Shown one piece after another: positions 39,852-50,465 of a DNA stretch of 56,938 bases; the first letter of the stretch is position 1, and the number at the start of each line of letters is the position of its first letter. The notes under the pieces were generated by a model. That model was not told the origin of the DNA. It saw only the letters and a list, made by a program, of their open reading frames with translations, and did not search any database. Origin of the DNA: Legionellaceae bacterium. Lineage in GTDB: Bacteria; Pseudomonadota; Gammaproteobacteria; Legionellales; Legionellaceae. Made by a program: the position numbers and the translations under genes. Where the stretch lies: NCBI GenBank assembly GCA_029212505.1, contig JARGOS010000010.1, positions 1 through 56,938 of the forward strand. Direction: 5' to 3'.

Positions 39852-40303
39852 TTAAATTCATCATAAAACAGGTTGTTTTGTATGGTTTATTGATAAGCGC
39901 GAGTTTGAGTGCGTTTGCAATCGCACCGGCTAGAGAAGCGTTAAATTTGATTCAGTATGATGAGCTAAAAAAAGAAGCGCTATTCTCGACCCAAAGCATT
40001 CCTGCTCAAGGCTCGGTGGTTGTTCGGTGTGAGGTTAAATTACCTGATTTTTATCGCGATCATTTTGCATTTTATGTCTCACCTAAACACGGTGATTTTG
40101 GACAAATCAAAGAGCAGTATTTTTATGAAAAACGTTTTGTATCCATTCCTCTTGGATCAAAAATATATACAACCAATTATCAATATGGCTACCCGTTGAA
40201 CACGACAATTTTTTATATTACACGCGTTAAGCAAAGCAACGAGGCGATTGTGATTGATTTAACGCATATGCCAGATGGAACAACGGCAAACTGTACGTTT
40301 TAA
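39842..40303 (+). CDS. Putative exported protein, unknown
   Basis: 153 residues. A hydrophobic signal segment (about 8-27, ending SAFAIA) and a soluble domain with two Cys, one in VVVRCEVK and one near the end (ANCTF), which could form a disulphide. No family recognised. Starts inside radA, so translated with it. Confidence 0.62.
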   Translation: MHIIKFIIKQVVLYGLLISASLSAFAIAPAREALNLIQYDELKKEALFSTQSIPAQGSVVVRCEVKLPDFYRDHFAFYVSPKHGDFGQIKEQYFYEKRFVSIPLGSKIYTTNYQYGYPLNTTIFYITRVKQSNEAIVIDLTHMPDGTTANCTF

Positions 40304-40396
40304 CCGGTAGGTACCGCCCGCGAGATGTGATATGCTTTAGAGCTATTTTTACTATCTTAATTTATCACCTAGATATAAAGGAAGCGGGTTTTTGCT

Positions 40397-43009
40397 ATGG
40401 TTGATTCTACAACAGAAGTAACACGCGTTAGTATTGAAGACGAAATTAAGCAGTCTTACCTTGATTATGCGATGAGCGTGATCGTCGGGCGAGCGCTCCC
40501 CGATGCGCGTGACGGATTAAAACCGGTTCATCGGCGCGTGTTGTACGCCATGAGCGAGCTGAATAACGATTGGAATAAGCCGTATAAAAAATCGGCCCGT
40601 GTGGTCGGGGACGTTATCGGTAAATACCATCCGCACGGTGATACGGCGGTGTATGACACCATTGTTCGTATGGCTCAGCCGTTTGCGATGCGATGCCCTT
40701 TGATTGATGGGCAAGGTAACTTTGGTTCGGTCGACGGGGATGCACCTGCGGCCATGCGATACACTGAAGTGCGTATGTCTAAGCTTGCGCATGCGTTATT
40801 AGCTGATCTTGATCAAGAAACGGTGGATTTTGCACCTAACTACGATGAGGCCGAGTTTGCTCCGGTTGTATTACCTGCGCGTATTCCGAATTTACTGGTG
40901 AATGGATCGTCCGGTATTGCTGTGGGGATGGCGACGAATATTCCTCCCCATAATTTAAGTGAAGTGATTAATGCTTGCGTTGCCTTAATTGACTCACCGG
41001 ATTTGAGTGTCGATGATTTGCTTGAAATTGTTCCGGGACCTGATTTTCCAACGGCGGCGATTATTAATGGCCGTGCCGGCATTGTTGAAGCGTATCGTAC
41101 AGGGCGTGGTCGTATTGTGCTTCGTGCACGTACCGAGATTGAAACCAATGACGATAATGGACGTCAGGCGATTATTATTCACGAGTTGCCTTATCAAGTG
41201 AATAAAGCGCGTTTGATTGAGCGTATCGCGGAACTGGTACGTGATAAACGTATCGAAGGCATTTCTGGTTTGCGTGATGAATCGGACAAAGAAGGCATGC
41301 GCGTGGTGATTGAGTTAAAACGCGGGGAAGTGCCTGAGGTTGTGCTGAATAATTTGTATGCACAAACGGCCATGCAAAACGTTTTTGGTATTAACATGGT
41401 GGCTTTGGTTGATAACCAACCAAGAATATTGAATTTAAGAGATATTTTAGATTGCTTCTTACGACACCGTCGTGAAGTGGTGACCCGTCGCTCGTTGTAT
41501 AAACTCAAAAAATCACGTCAGCGCGCGCATGTGTTAGAAGGCTTAGCGGTTGCTTTGGCGAATATTGATGAAATGATCACGTTAATTAAAGCCTCACCCA
41601 CACCCGGAGAAGCCAAAGTGAGCTTGACGGAGCGTGCTTGGGAGCCCGGTTCGGTGAAAGCGATGCTCACTCGAGTTGGCGGCGATGCGTGTCGCCCTGA
41701 AAATTTACCCGAAGGGTTGGGTTTCTCGGAGGCTGGGTATTTTCTCTCACCTGATCAAGCGCAAGCGATTTTAGAATTACGCTTGCATCGTTTGACCGCA
41801 CTTGAGCAAGATAAATTGCTCAATGAGTTTGATCAGTTATTGGATATTATCCAAGCATTGCTCGAAATTTTGAACTCGCCCGAGCGTTTAATGGAAGTGA
41901 TTCGTGAAGAATTGATTGAAATGAAAGAGCAGTTTGGTAGTGAGCGCCGTACTGAGATTATGGCGTCACAATCGGACTTGACGATTGAAGATTTAATCAC
42001 CGAAGAGCAAGTGGTGGTGACGTTATCGCATCAAGGCTATGTGAAGTACCAGCCGCTCTCGATGTATCAAGCCCAGCGCCGTGGTGGTAAAGGTAAAGCG
42101 GCCACCCAAGTGAAAGAAGAGGATTTTGTTGAACGCCTGGTGATTGCAAGCACCCACGATACGTTATTATGTTTCTCAAATCACGGTAAGCTTTATTGGG
42201 TTAAATCCTATCAATTGCCGCTGGCAAGTCGTACGTCACGTGGTAAACCGATTATTAATATTCTACCGTTGGCCGAAGGTGAAGCCATTCATGCGATGTT
42301 ACCTGTTCGCGAATATGAACCTGGTTATTTTGTCTTTATGGCAACCCAGCGCGGTACGGTTAAAAAAGTGCCGCTCGAAGCGTTTAGCCGCCCACGAAGT
42401 AATGGGATTATTGCGGTTGATTTATTTGATGGTGATCAACTCATTGGAGTTGATATTACCGACGGTGAAAAGCATATTATGTTGTTCTCGGATGCCGGAA
42501 AAGTGATTCGATTTGAAGAAAACTTGATTCGTCCGATGGGTCGTACGGCACGTGGTGTGCGTGGTATTCGGCTTGCCGAAGACCAACGTGTGATCTCGTT
42601 GGTGGTGGCTGAAGAAGAAGGCAGTATTTTAACGGCAACTGAGCTGGGTTACGGCAAACGTACCGCCGTCGATGAATACCGTGTGACGGGCCGTGGTGGT
42701 CAAGGGGTGATATCTATCCAAGTCAACGAGCGTAATGGTCGCGTGGTACGCGCCCTGCAAGTGAACGATGCGGATGAGGCGATGTTGATCACCAATCGTG
42801 GCACGTTGGTACGTGTTCGTATGAGCGAGATTTCGGTGATTGGGCGTAACACGCAAGGTGTGCGGCTCATGAACTTGACCGGTGAAGAAAAAGTGGTCGG
42901 CATGCAACGGATTCTTGATGTTCAGGATGATGAAGACGAAATTGCGAGCGAGCATGGCGATGAAGGTCATGATGATGCAGCGGTTGTTGAGCCTGTCACG
43001 GAGTCATAA
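40397..43009 (+). CDS. gyrA: DNA gyrase subunit A
   Basis: 870 residues; catalytic Tyr122 in AAMRYTEVR, and the E. coli numbering is kept without gaps over the N-terminal part. Position 83 is Thr and 87 is Asp in the quinolone region ([11 protein letters not shown]). The GyrA box QRRGGKGK (about 553-560) starts the C-terminal pinwheel. The C-terminal tail is strongly acidic, as in enzymes whose tail tunes supercoiling. First gene of gyrA-serC-aroA. Confidence 0.97.
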   Translation: MVDSTTEVTRVSIEDEIKQSYLDYAMSVIVGRALPDARDGLKPVHRRVLYAMSELNNDWNKPYKKSARVVGDVIGKYHPHGDTAVYDTIVRMAQPFAMRCPLIDGQGNFGSVDGDAPAAMRYTEVRMSKLAHALLADLDQETVDFAPNYDEAEFAPVVLPARIPNLLVNGSSGIAVGMATNIPPHNLSEVINACVALIDSPDLSVDDLLEIVPGPDFPTAAIINGRAGIVEAYRTGRGRIVLRARTEIETNDDNGRQAIIIHELPYQVNKARLIERIAELVRDKRIEGISGLRDESDKEGMRVVIELKRGEVPEVVLNNLYAQTAMQNVFGINMVALVDNQPRILNLRDILDCFLRHRREVVTRRSLYKLKKSRQRAHVLEGLAVALANIDEMITLIKASPTPGEAKVSLTERAWEPGSVKAMLTRVGGDACRPENLPEGLGFSEAGYFLSPDQAQAILELRLHRLTALEQDKLLNEFDQLLDIIQALLEILNSPERLMEVIREELIEMKEQFGSERRTEIMASQSDLTIEDLITEEQVVVTLSHQGYVKYQPLSMYQAQRRGGKGKAATQVKEEDFVERLVIASTHDTLLCFSNHGKLYWVKSYQLPLASRTSRGKPIINILPLAEGEAIHAMLPVREYEPGYFVFMATQRGTVKKVPLEAFSRPRSNGIIAVDLFDGDQLIGVDITDGEKHIMLFSDAGKVIRFEENLIRPMGRTARGVRGIRLAEDQRVISLVVAEEEGSILTATELGYGKRTAVDEYRVTGRGGQGVISIQVNERNGRVVRALQVNDADEAMLITNRGTLVRVRMSEISVIGRNTQGVRLMNLTGEEKVVGMQRILDVQDDEDEIASEHGDEGHDDAAVVEPVTES

Positions 43010-43014
43010 GTGAT

Positions 43015-44076
43015 ATGAAGCGAGACGGTTATTATTTTGGTGCGGGGCCTGCAGCCCTGCCCGAATCTATCTTAAGAGAGGTGCAAGCTGCGCTTTTAGA
43101 TTGGCATGATACGGGGTTATCTATACTCGAAATTGGCCACCGTTCACCATCGTTTATGGCTTTATTGCAGCAAGCTGAACATGATTTACGTGAGCTTTTA
43201 AATATTCCTCAAAATTATCATGTGTTGTTTTTGGGTGGCGCTGCGCGCGCGCAGTTTTCGATGATTCCTCAAAATTTACTATCAGCCTCTGCTGATCAAG
43301 CGGCTTATATCGTGTCGGGGGTGTGGTCGTCGATGGCTTTCGACGAGGCGAAGCGTTTTGGCACGGCTTATGCGCTGGAGCTTGGCGATACATGCCAACC
43401 TAAGACGGCTTATGTTTATTATACGCCCAACGAGACCGTGGATGGCGTGCAAATTTCAGCTATTCCCGATACGGGTGATGTTCCGTTGGTGGCCGATATG
43501 ACGTCGTGCTTACTGAGTGAAGTGATCGATGTGCGTCGTTTTGGTTTGATTTTTGCAGGCGCACAAAAAAACATTGGGCCGGCGGGCTTAACCATAGTGA
43601 TTGTTCGCGATGATTTGTTAGCTATTCAACCTAAATCTACTGTGCCAACGATGTTGGATTATCGCGTGCATGCCAAACACCATTCGTTGTATGCAACCCC
43701 GCCTGTTTTTCAATGCTACATGGCGGCTAACATGTTCGCATGGATTAAATCTCAAGGCGGTGTGCGGGTACTCGAGGATATTAATATCGCAAAATCAGCT
43801 AAATTGTACGCGTATATCGATGCGTCATCTGATTATCATGCGATGGTGGATGATGTGGCTTTGCGTTCCCGCATGAACGTGTGTTTTCGATTAGCTGACA
43901 GAACGCGCGAAGCGGATTTTCTAGCTGCTGCAGAGGCTTGTCGTCTACGTGGTCTTAAAGGTCATCGTTTAAAAGGCGGGATGCGCGCAAGTTTATACAA
44001 TGCCATGCCGATGGAAGGGGTGGATGCGTTGATTGCGTTTATGGATGATTTTTCTCAATGCAAACTCAAAGCCTAG
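43015..44076 (+). CDS. serC: Phosphoserine aminotransferase
   Basis: PLP enzyme of serine (and pyridoxal) biosynthesis. 353 residues; PLP lysine in FAGAQKNIGPAG, N-terminal FGAGPAALPE, HRS and a C-terminal LKGHRLKGGMRASLYNAM. Five bases after gyrA; overlaps aroA by 19 bases. Confidence 0.96.
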   Translation: MKRDGYYFGAGPAALPESILREVQAALLDWHDTGLSILEIGHRSPSFMALLQQAEHDLRELLNIPQNYHVLFLGGAARAQFSMIPQNLLSASADQAAYIVSGVWSSMAFDEAKRFGTAYALELGDTCQPKTAYVYYTPNETVDGVQISAIPDTGDVPLVADMTSCLLSEVIDVRRFGLIFAGAQKNIGPAGLTIVIVRDDLLAIQPKSTVPTMLDYRVHAKHHSLYATPPVFQCYMAANMFAWIKSQGGVRVLEDINIAKSAKLYAYIDASSDYHAMVDDVALRSRMNVCFRLADRTREADFLAAAEACRLRGLKGHRLKGGMRASLYNAMPMEGVDALIAFMDDFSQCKLKA

Positions 44077-45326
44077 TTAGCTATCCGGCCACACAGCTTC
44101 AAGGTGCGTTGTGTATTCCTGGCGATAAATCGATTTCACACCGCGCGCTTATCTTTGCGGCGATTGGTGAAGGTGTGACGTATGTCGAGCATTTTCTTGA
44201 AAGCGATGATTGCTTGGCTACACGTGATATTTTATGCGCGATGGGTGTGCGTATTGATACGATAGCGCCGGGTAAAATTAAAATTTATGGTGTGGGGCTG
44301 CATGGTTTAAAAAAGCCCGAGCGCATACTCGATTGTGGAAACTCCGGCACCAGCATGCGGTTGCTCGCGGGGCTTTTGGTGGGGCAAGCGTTTGATAGTG
44401 TGTTAACCGGGGATGCGAGTTTGCTCAAGCGTCCTATGGCGCGTATTTGCACGCCATTGCGGTTGATGGGCGCCGATATTCGAGCATCTGAAGGCGAGCA
44501 TGCGCCGCTGTTTATTTATGGTAGAAAAAAACTCCAAGCGATTGATTATCATATGCCCATGGCAAGTGCTCAAGTTAAGTCATGTATTTTATTGGCGGGG
44601 CTTTATGCAGTAGGCGATACGCGTGTCCACGAGCCTGAAGTTACACGTGACCATACCGAGCGCATGTTACGTACGCGGTTTTCTGATGATAAGTTGATTC
44701 AAATACCGGGTGATTTATCGTCGGCTGCTTTTTTTATGGTGGCTGCGAGTTTAATCCCGGGCTCTGAGATCATGCTGCGTGATGTGGGTGTTAACCCAAC
44801 ACGTACCGGTGTGATACAGATTTTGGGCGCCATGGGGGCGGATATCACGCTTGAAAACCAACGTATGTATGGCGAAGAGCCTGTGGCTGATATCCTTGTG
44901 CGTTATGCTGGTTTAAAAGGTATAGATATCCCCGAGCATCTGGTCTCTTTGAGTATTGATGAGTTTCCGATTTTATTTATCGCAGCAGCCATGGCTTCTG
45001 GAACAACGCGTGTATTGGGTATTGAAGAGCTGCGTCATAAAGAAAGCGATCGTATTGCGGTCATGGCCGAGGGGCTCAAGCAATTAGGTATTAATTTAAT
45101 AGAAAATAAAGACAGTATTATGATTCAAGGCGGTAAGCTCCAAGGTGGCGTGGTCGTCGACAGCCATGGCGATCATCGTGTGGCGATGGCGTTTTTAGTC
45201 GCCGGGGCGGTTGCTCATCGCGAAATACGTGTTTTAAATACAGAGGCTATTTCTACTTCGTTTCCTAATTTTGAGAATTACTTTAATCAAATTGGGGGGA
45301 TATCAAGGTGCTTTCATAACTCATGA
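44058..45326 (+). CDS. aroA: 3-phosphoshikimate 1-carboxyvinyltransferase (EPSP synthase)
   Basis: Shikimate pathway enzyme. 422 residues: GDKSISHRAL near the N-terminus, LDCGNSGTSMRLL, RPMARICTPL, and C-terminal RHKESDRIAVMAEGL and SHGDHRVAMAFLV. Follows serC as in most gammaproteobacteria. Confidence 0.96.
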   Translation: MQTQSLVSYPATQLQGALCIPGDKSISHRALIFAAIGEGVTYVEHFLESDDCLATRDILCAMGVRIDTIAPGKIKIYGVGLHGLKKPERILDCGNSGTSMRLLAGLLVGQAFDSVLTGDASLLKRPMARICTPLRLMGADIRASEGEHAPLFIYGRKKLQAIDYHMPMASAQVKSCILLAGLYAVGDTRVHEPEVTRDHTERMLRTRFSDDKLIQIPGDLSSAAFFMVAASLIPGSEIMLRDVGVNPTRTGVIQILGAMGADITLENQRMYGEEPVADILVRYAGLKGIDIPEHLVSLSIDEFPILFIAAAMASGTTRVLGIEELRHKESDRIAVMAEGLKQLGINLIENKDSIMIQGGKLQGGVVVDSHGDHRVAMAFLVAGAVAHREIRVLNTEAISTSFPNFENYFNQIGGISRCFHNS

Positions 45327-45356
45327 TAAATATCAAAAAAAATCAAACAAAATCTT

Positions 45357-45386
45357 TTGAAATAAATCATATTGTGTTAATATAGT
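45357..45386 (+). promoter_or_regulatory. Possible promoter before the small membrane protein gene
   Basis: TTGAAA (45357-45362) and TATAGT (45381-45386), spacer 18. It lies in the AT-rich gap after aroA and 42 bases before the small gene's ATG. Confidence 0.45.
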
Positions 45387-45428
45387 CCTGTTAGTTTTAT
45401 TTTAAACCTGCCATAAGGGGTGCATAAT

Positions 45429-45686
45429 ATGTTTGTTCGTAATTTAAATGAAGGGTATTTATCTTTTTTTTACAACTGCGCTGAATTTCCTACTTTGCCC
45501 ATTAAGGCTGCTCTATCGACTGGATTAATTCTCCCGATTGCTTTAACGTTCACAGGAATTTTACCGGTTTGTACGATAATCGCATTTGCAGTTGCGGCGT
45601 TAGGTGCGTTTGTTGGAGCAGTTAGTATGCTTGTTACATATCCATTAGCGGCAGCATTGGACTCTTGCTTGGGCTATGATATGTAA
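45429..45686 (+). CDS. Small hydrophobic membrane protein
   Basis: 85 residues from ATG 45429, 8 bases after GGGG in AAGGGG; an in-frame GTG lies at 45420. Two adjacent hydrophobic segments at about 25-50 and 53-75 (TGLILPIALTFTGILP and AFAVAALGAFVGAVS), with an acidic Cys-containing end. Gly/Ala-rich packing. Unknown family; inserted between aroA and cmk, which usually are neighbours. Confidence 0.55.
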   Translation: MFVRNLNEGYLSFFYNCAEFPTLPIKAALSTGLILPIALTFTGILPVCTIIAFAVAALGAFVGAVSMLVTYPLAAALDSCLGYDM

Positions 45687-45727
45687 CACCGTTTCAAAAA
45701 AGTGATTAAGTTATAAGGATAGATGAG

Positions 45728-46414
45728 ATGGTTGATAATGTAACACACGTTCCTGTGATAACCCTCGATGGTCCAAGTGGTACGGGTAAAGGGACCTTGT
45801 GTCATCGATTAGCTGAGGCGTTGGGTTGGCATGTGTTAGACAGCGGTGTGCTTTATCGTGCGCTTGGTTTGTTGACTGAAAAGCGTGGGATTTTGCTTGA
45901 TGCGTTAGATGATGTGGTTGAGCTCGCGCATAACTTACCGATTGTTTTTGATAAAGCAGGTATTCTGTTGGATGGGGAGCGAGTGGGGCATGAGCTTCGG
46001 ACGGAGGCCTGCGGTGCACGTGCGTCGCAATTAGCGGCTATTCCTGAAGTGCGTGCGGCTCTGCTTGCGCGACAACGGGCGTTTGCCGTGCATCCTGGGC
46101 TTGTGACCGATGGCCGAGATATGGGAACAGTGGTTTTTCCTCGGGCAGATTTGAAAATTTATTTAGACGCAAGCACCGAGGAGCGAGCGAAGCGTCGTTA
46201 TTTACAGTTGAAGGCGAGTGGAAAAAGTGTTAATCTCGCGCAGGTCGTTGGTGAATTGGCTAAACGTGACGCACGAGATATGGGGCGCGCGCATGCTCCA
46301 CTGATGGCTGCAGATGATGCAATCACGGTCGATACGACGCATTGCAGCGTTGAAGAGGTGTTTGAACGGCTCCTTTTACTTGCGAGAGAACGAAGCCTAA
46401 CTTCGTTTGGATAA
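45728..46414 (+). CDS. cmk: Cytidylate kinase
   Basis: Phosphorylates CMP/dCMP. 228 residues; P-loop DGPSGTGKGT (about 14-23), SGVLYRALGL, and VTDGRDMGTVVFPRADLKIYLDAS with the CMP-binding Arg-Asp. Typical member. Confidence 0.96.
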   Translation: MVDNVTHVPVITLDGPSGTGKGTLCHRLAEALGWHVLDSGVLYRALGLLTEKRGILLDALDDVVELAHNLPIVFDKAGILLDGERVGHELRTEACGARASQLAAIPEVRAALLARQRAFAVHPGLVTDGRDMGTVVFPRADLKIYLDASTEERAKRRYLQLKASGKSVNLAQVVGELAKRDARDMGRAHAPLMAADDAITVDTTHCSVEEVFERLLLLARERSLTSFG

Positions 46415-46471
46415 GCAGTGAAGGGATTTTTTTTTGGCGTTTTTTTGAGTAATCAATACTTAGAAAAACAT

Positions 46472-46505
46472 GGACGGGGGAGAGCGTGGTTATTAAACGC
46501 TGTCC
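46472..46505 (+). promoter_or_regulatory. Stem-loop in the rpsA leader
   Basis: GGAC (46472-46475) pairs with GTCC (46502-46505) and AGCGT (46483-46487) with ACGCT (46497-46501), leaving a G-rich bulge. It lies 27 bases before rpsA, which lacks a good Shine-Dalgarno. In E. coli, structured SD-less rpsA leaders mediate S1 autoregulation; the same is inferred here. Confidence 0.5.
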
Positions 46506-46532
46506 GTAACGATATATATTGAGTTTGCTAAC

Positions 46533-48215
46533 ATGACTGAGAGTTTTAAACAATTATTTGAAGAAAGCGTGGCGGGTACGCAGTTTTACCCTGGAGCGAT
46601 TATCGCAGCAACCGTGATTGGGGTTGATGCTGATTATGTAACAGTGGATGCGTTGTTGAAATCCGAAGGCGTGATCTCAATCGATGAATTTAAAGATAAA
46701 GACGGCCAACTCGAAGTTGCCGTTGGTGACTCAGTCGAAGTTGCACTTGATTCCCTCGAAGATGGCCATGGTGAAACACTGCTTTCGCGCGAAAAAGCAA
46801 AACGTCAAGAAGCGTGGAGAAAACTTTCTAAATCATACGATAATAACGAAACGGTTATTGGTTTGATTTCTGGTAAAGTTAAAGGTGGATTTACGGTTGA
46901 GATTGGTTCGATTCGTGCCTTCTTACCGGGTTCACTGGTTGATGTACGCCCTGTGCGTGATCCTTCTTATTTGGAAGGTAAAGAACTTGAATTCAAAGTG
47001 ATTAAAATGGATCTGAAGCGCAACAACATCGTTGTGTCTCGCAGAGCTGTGGTTGAAGAAGAAAACAGTGCCGACCGACAAGCCTTGCTTGATTCGTTGC
47101 ATGATGGCCAAGTGCTGGATGGTGTTGTTAAAAACTTGACCGATTACGGTGCGTTTGTTGATTTAGGCGGCGTAGACGGCTTGTTGCACATTACCGATAT
47201 TTCATGGAAACGTGTGAAACATCCAAGCGAAGTTTTAAGTGTTGCTCAAGATATTAAAGTTAAAGTCTTAAGCTTTGACAGCGAACGTAATCGCGTATCG
47301 TTGGGTATGAAGCAATTAGGCAACGATCCATGGGTTGATTTAGTTGATCGTTATCCTGTTGGCACACGCTTAGACGGTAAAGTAACCAATATTACTGATT
47401 ATGGTTGCTTTGTTGAAATCGAAGAAGGTGTCGAAGGTTTGGTTCACATGTCTGAAATGGATTGGACAAACAAAAATATTCACCCAAGCAAAGTCGTATC
47501 TGTTGGTGAAGCCGTGCCTGTGATTGTGCTTGAAATCGACCAAGATCGTCGTCGTATTTCATTAGGCATGAAGCAATGTAAAAATAACCCATGGCAAACA
47601 TTTGCTGAAGGCCAAGCGAAAGGTCAAAAAATTGGCGGTAAAATCCGTTCGATTACCGACTTTGGTATCTTCATTGGTTTAGACGGTGATATTGACGGTT
47701 TGGTTCATCTTTCTGATATTTCTTGGACAGTTCCTGGTGAAGAAGCGGTTAAAGAATACAAAAAAGGTCAAGAAATCGAAGCCGTTATTCTGGCCATTGA
47801 TCCTGAGCGTGAGCGTATCTCGCTGGGCTTGAAACAGCTAGAAACCGATGAATTCACCAGCTATGCCGATGAATTCGCTAAAGGCAGTGTGGTTAAAGTT
47901 AAAGTTACCGAAGTTGAGCCTAAAGCGGTAACGGTTGAACTTGCACCCGATGTGTTGGGTACGATTCGTGCCAGCGATCTTTCTGATGAAAAGGTCGATG
48001 ATGCTTCAAATGTGGTGAACGTGGGTGATGAGCTCGAAGCTAAAATTGTCAATGTTGATCGTAAAAAACGTACCATCACGTTGTCGGTTAAAGCGAAAGA
48101 TGCTGCAGAGCAAGCTGAGGCCCTTAAGAAATACTCAAAAACACCTGAAGTTGCTGCAACCACGTTGGGTGACTTGTTGAAAGAAAAAATGGCCAATAGC
48201 AAAAAGAGCGATTAA
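46533..48215 (+). CDS. rpsA: 30S ribosomal protein S1
   Basis: 560 residues with six S1 OB-fold repeats; domains 3-6 show the clear repeated [26 protein letters not shown]-type core and SLGMKQL linkers. Binds mRNA on the small subunit. Standard position after cmk, with its own terminator downstream. Confidence 0.97.
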   Translation: MTESFKQLFEESVAGTQFYPGAIIAATVIGVDADYVTVDALLKSEGVISIDEFKDKDGQLEVAVGDSVEVALDSLEDGHGETLLSREKAKRQEAWRKLSKSYDNNETVIGLISGKVKGGFTVEIGSIRAFLPGSLVDVRPVRDPSYLEGKELEFKVIKMDLKRNNIVVSRRAVVEEENSADRQALLDSLHDGQVLDGVVKNLTDYGAFVDLGGVDGLLHITDISWKRVKHPSEVLSVAQDIKVKVLSFDSERNRVSLGMKQLGNDPWVDLVDRYPVGTRLDGKVTNITDYGCFVEIEEGVEGLVHMSEMDWTNKNIHPSKVVSVGEAVPVIVLEIDQDRRRISLGMKQCKNNPWQTFAEGQAKGQKIGGKIRSITDFGIFIGLDGDIDGLVHLSDISWTVPGEEAVKEYKKGQEIEAVILAIDPERERISLGLKQLETDEFTSYADEFAKGSVVKVKVTEVEPKAVTVELAPDVLGTIRASDLSDEKVDDASNVVNVGDELEAKIVNVDRKKRTITLSVKAKDAAEQAEALKKYSKTPEVAATTLGDLLKEKMANSKKSD

Positions 48216-48245
48216 TGGCTCGGAGTGTTAGAAGCATTTGATCCA

Positions 48246-48275
48246 ATAAAAAAGCGTAGTTTACTACGCTTTTTT
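48246..48275 (+). terminator. Rho-independent terminator after rpsA
   Basis: AAAAAAGCGTAG, loop TTTA, CTACGCTTTTTT: seven GC-containing pairs extended by A-T pairs and a T-run. Lies 31 bases past the rpsA stop. Confidence 0.88.
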
Positions 48276-48295
48276 ATTATAAAAAGGAATGAAAT

Positions 48296-48586
48296 ATGCG
48301 TCTTATCATGATGATTTTTTATCTTTTGATCATGTTGTTGGGAGTAGCGTTTGCTGCACTTAATGCCGGATCGGTGCAACTTAATTTGTATTTTAAAATA
48401 TTCACCTTGCCCATATCATTTTTGATGCTAGCAACGCTTGCATTGGGTGTGATGCTTGGGTTTTTTGTTTTCTTGACGCGCTACTGGTCTCTTAAGGCGC
48501 GCCATCGTAAACTGAAGCATCAACTTGAATTAACCGAACGAGAAATAAAAAACTTACGTGCGATTCCTCTTAAAGATCAGCATTAA
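48296..48586 (+). CDS. lapA: LapA family inner-membrane protein (DUF1049)
   Basis: 96 residues: two membrane segments (5-25, 40-62) and a basic, coiled cytoplasmic tail. With LapB it takes part in LPS assembly control via FtsH turnover of LpxC. AAAGG upstream of ATG 48296; lapB follows after 17 bases. Confidence 0.9.
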   Translation: MRLIMMIFYLLIMLLGVAFAALNAGSVQLNLYFKIFTLPISFLMLATLALGVMLGFFVFLTRYWSLKARHRKLKHQLELTEREIKNLRAIPLKDQH

Positions 48587-48603
48587 ACAAGCGGGTGTTT
48601 GAT

Positions 48604-49773
48604 ATGATTAACTTTTGGCCTATGCTGCTTCCTGCCGCGGCGTGTTCGGGCTGGTGGCTTGCGCGACGACATGATGCCGTAAAGGATCCTGAATCGAATA
48701 ATCAGTTGTCACGTGAATACGTGATGGGTTTAAATTATTTACTCAATGAACAGCCTGATAAAGCGGTCGATATTTTTATCAAGTTGCTTGAAGTGGATAG
48801 CGAAACCGTTGAAACACATTTAGCGTTAGGCAGTTTGTTTCGTCGTCGGGGTGAAGTGGATCGCGCTATTCGTATTCATCAAAATCTCATTGCACGACCG
48901 CAATTAAGTGTCAGTCAACGAAAAGAAGCCTTAATGGCTCTCGCCCAAGATTACATGAGTGCTGGGGTGTTTGATCGCGCTGAACGAATTTTTATTGAGG
49001 TGGTTGAGCTCGGAGGAACACCCGATGCCAATAGTTTGCGTGGTTTACTGGCAATTTATCAGCAAGAAAAAGCATGGGAAAAAGCACTGGATACGCTGAA
49101 AAAACTCGAGCTTTCTTCCGGTCATCACATGCATGCGCAAGCGGCTCATTATTATTGTGAAATGGGTCAACAAGCAATCAAGCAAGGCGCGCATGATAAA
49201 GCGTATGCGGTGATTAAGCAGGCTTTGGTTGTTGATAAGCAGTCGGTTCGTGCGAGTTTGATGCTGGCTGACTTAGAAATATTGCATGGCCGTTATAAGC
49301 AGGCGGTGCGTGCCTTAAGGCGTGTTCCAACACAAGATCCCGAATTTTTGACAGAAATTATTGCGCCGCTTTTAAAAGCTTCTGAAGAATTAAACTCGAT
49401 GGACGAATGCATCAGTTATTTAGAAAATATTGTCAGCGATCATCCGCACGCATCGATTATTTTTGCGATTGGTGAGTTTGTTCGTGAAGAAAAAAGCTTG
49501 GATGTGGCCATCGATTTTGTCTCTGTTCAGTTGAGTCGCTATCCTTCGATTCGTGGTTTAAACCACTTGATCCAATGGCATTTAGAATCGGCGCATGGTT
49601 TGGTGCGAGACAAGCTTGATATGTTGTATAGCATCACCAGTAAGTTTTTAGAAAACAAGCCGGTGTACCGTTGTGAGCACTGCGGTTTTTCGGGAACGTT
49701 GTTGCACTGGTTGTGTCCAAGTTGTAAGCAGTGGGGACGTACTAAACCGATTCATGGCTTGGAGGGGGATTAA
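48604..49773 (+). CDS. lapB: LPS assembly protein LapB (YciM)
   Basis: 389 residues: a short N-terminal membrane anchor, about nine TPR units, and a C-terminal rubredoxin-like metal site with two Cys pairs, CEHCGF and CPSCKQWG. Adapter that presents LpxC to FtsH. ATG 48604 preferred over an in-frame GTG at 48595. Confidence 0.95.
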   Translation: MINFWPMLLPAAACSGWWLARRHDAVKDPESNNQLSREYVMGLNYLLNEQPDKAVDIFIKLLEVDSETVETHLALGSLFRRRGEVDRAIRIHQNLIARPQLSVSQRKEALMALAQDYMSAGVFDRAERIFIEVVELGGTPDANSLRGLLAIYQQEKAWEKALDTLKKLELSSGHHMHAQAAHYYCEMGQQAIKQGAHDKAYAVIKQALVVDKQSVRASLMLADLEILHGRYKQAVRALRRVPTQDPEFLTEIIAPLLKASEELNSMDECISYLENIVSDHPHASIIFAIGEFVREEKSLDVAIDFVSVQLSRYPSIRGLNHLIQWHLESAHGLVRDKLDMLYSITSKFLENKPVYRCEHCGFSGTLLHWLCPSCKQWGRTKPIHGLEGD

Positions 49774-49778
49774 TAAGC

Positions 49779-50465
49779 ATGGGTATGGAATGGATCGTCG
49801 CACTTGATGGGGTAGAAGAAGTCACGGCTTTGGCCTGGGCTGATGCGTGGGACCCAAGCTTATGTGCACTTAAAGTAGGCCATGAATCGTTTACCCGATT
49901 TGGTCCGTCGTTTGTACGGGCTTTAGTTGTCAAAGAGTTTAAAATTTTTTTAGATTTAAAATTTCATGATATTCCAAACACGGTTGCATCGGCCTGCAAA
50001 GCTGCCGCTGATTTAGGTGTTTGGATGCTGAATGTGCATGCGTCGGGCGGCGCTCACATGATGCAAGTCGCGCGCAAGGCTCTGGAGAGTTATGGTGAAA
50101 CGCGGCCGTTGCTGATTGCCGTAACGGTGTTGACCAGTTTATCTTCGGATGATTTAACCGCCGTAGGCATTCATCAACCGCTGCTCCAACACGTTGTAAG
50201 CTTAGCTGAGCTTGCGAAACAAGCGGATTTAGACGGCGTGGTGTGTTCAGCGCACGAAGTATCAAAGATCAAAGCGGCGTGTGGTCAAGATTTCTTAACC
50301 GTAACACCTGGCATTCGCATGGAAGGCGATGCAATGCATGATCAAGTGCGTTGTGTAACACCCGCGATGGCTGAAGCTTTCGGCAGTGATTTTGGTGTGA
50401 TTGGGCGCTCCATTACAAAAGCAAACGATCCTTTAGCACAGCTTCGATCTCTTATTCTACCCTAA
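49779..50465 (+). CDS. pyrF: Orotidine-5'-phosphate decarboxylase
   Basis: 228-residue TIM barrel; catalytic D-x-K-x-x-D as DLKFHDIPNT (about 64-73), plus VTPGIR and the phosphate-binding GRSIT end. lapAB-pyrF is the standard order. ATG 49785 is an alternative start. Its end overlaps the convergent hip antitoxin gene by 14 bases and marks the edge of the accessory island. Confidence 0.95.
   Translation: MGMEWIVALDGVEEVTALAWADAWDPSLCALKVGHESFTRFGPSFVRALVVKEFKIFLDLKFHDIPNTVASACKAAADLGVWMLNVHASGGAHMMQVARKALESYGETRPLLIAVTVLTSLSSDDLTAVGIHQPLLQHVVSLAELAKQADLDGVVCSAHEVSKIKAACGQDFLTVTPGIRMEGDAMHDQVRCVTPAMAEAFGSDFGVIGRSITKANDPLAQLRSLILP

Noticed and set aside
40617-40670. Thr83 in GyrA as a quinolone-resistance mutation.
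   Set aside because: Thr at this place is the wild-type state in several gammaproteobacteria; Asp87 is kept.
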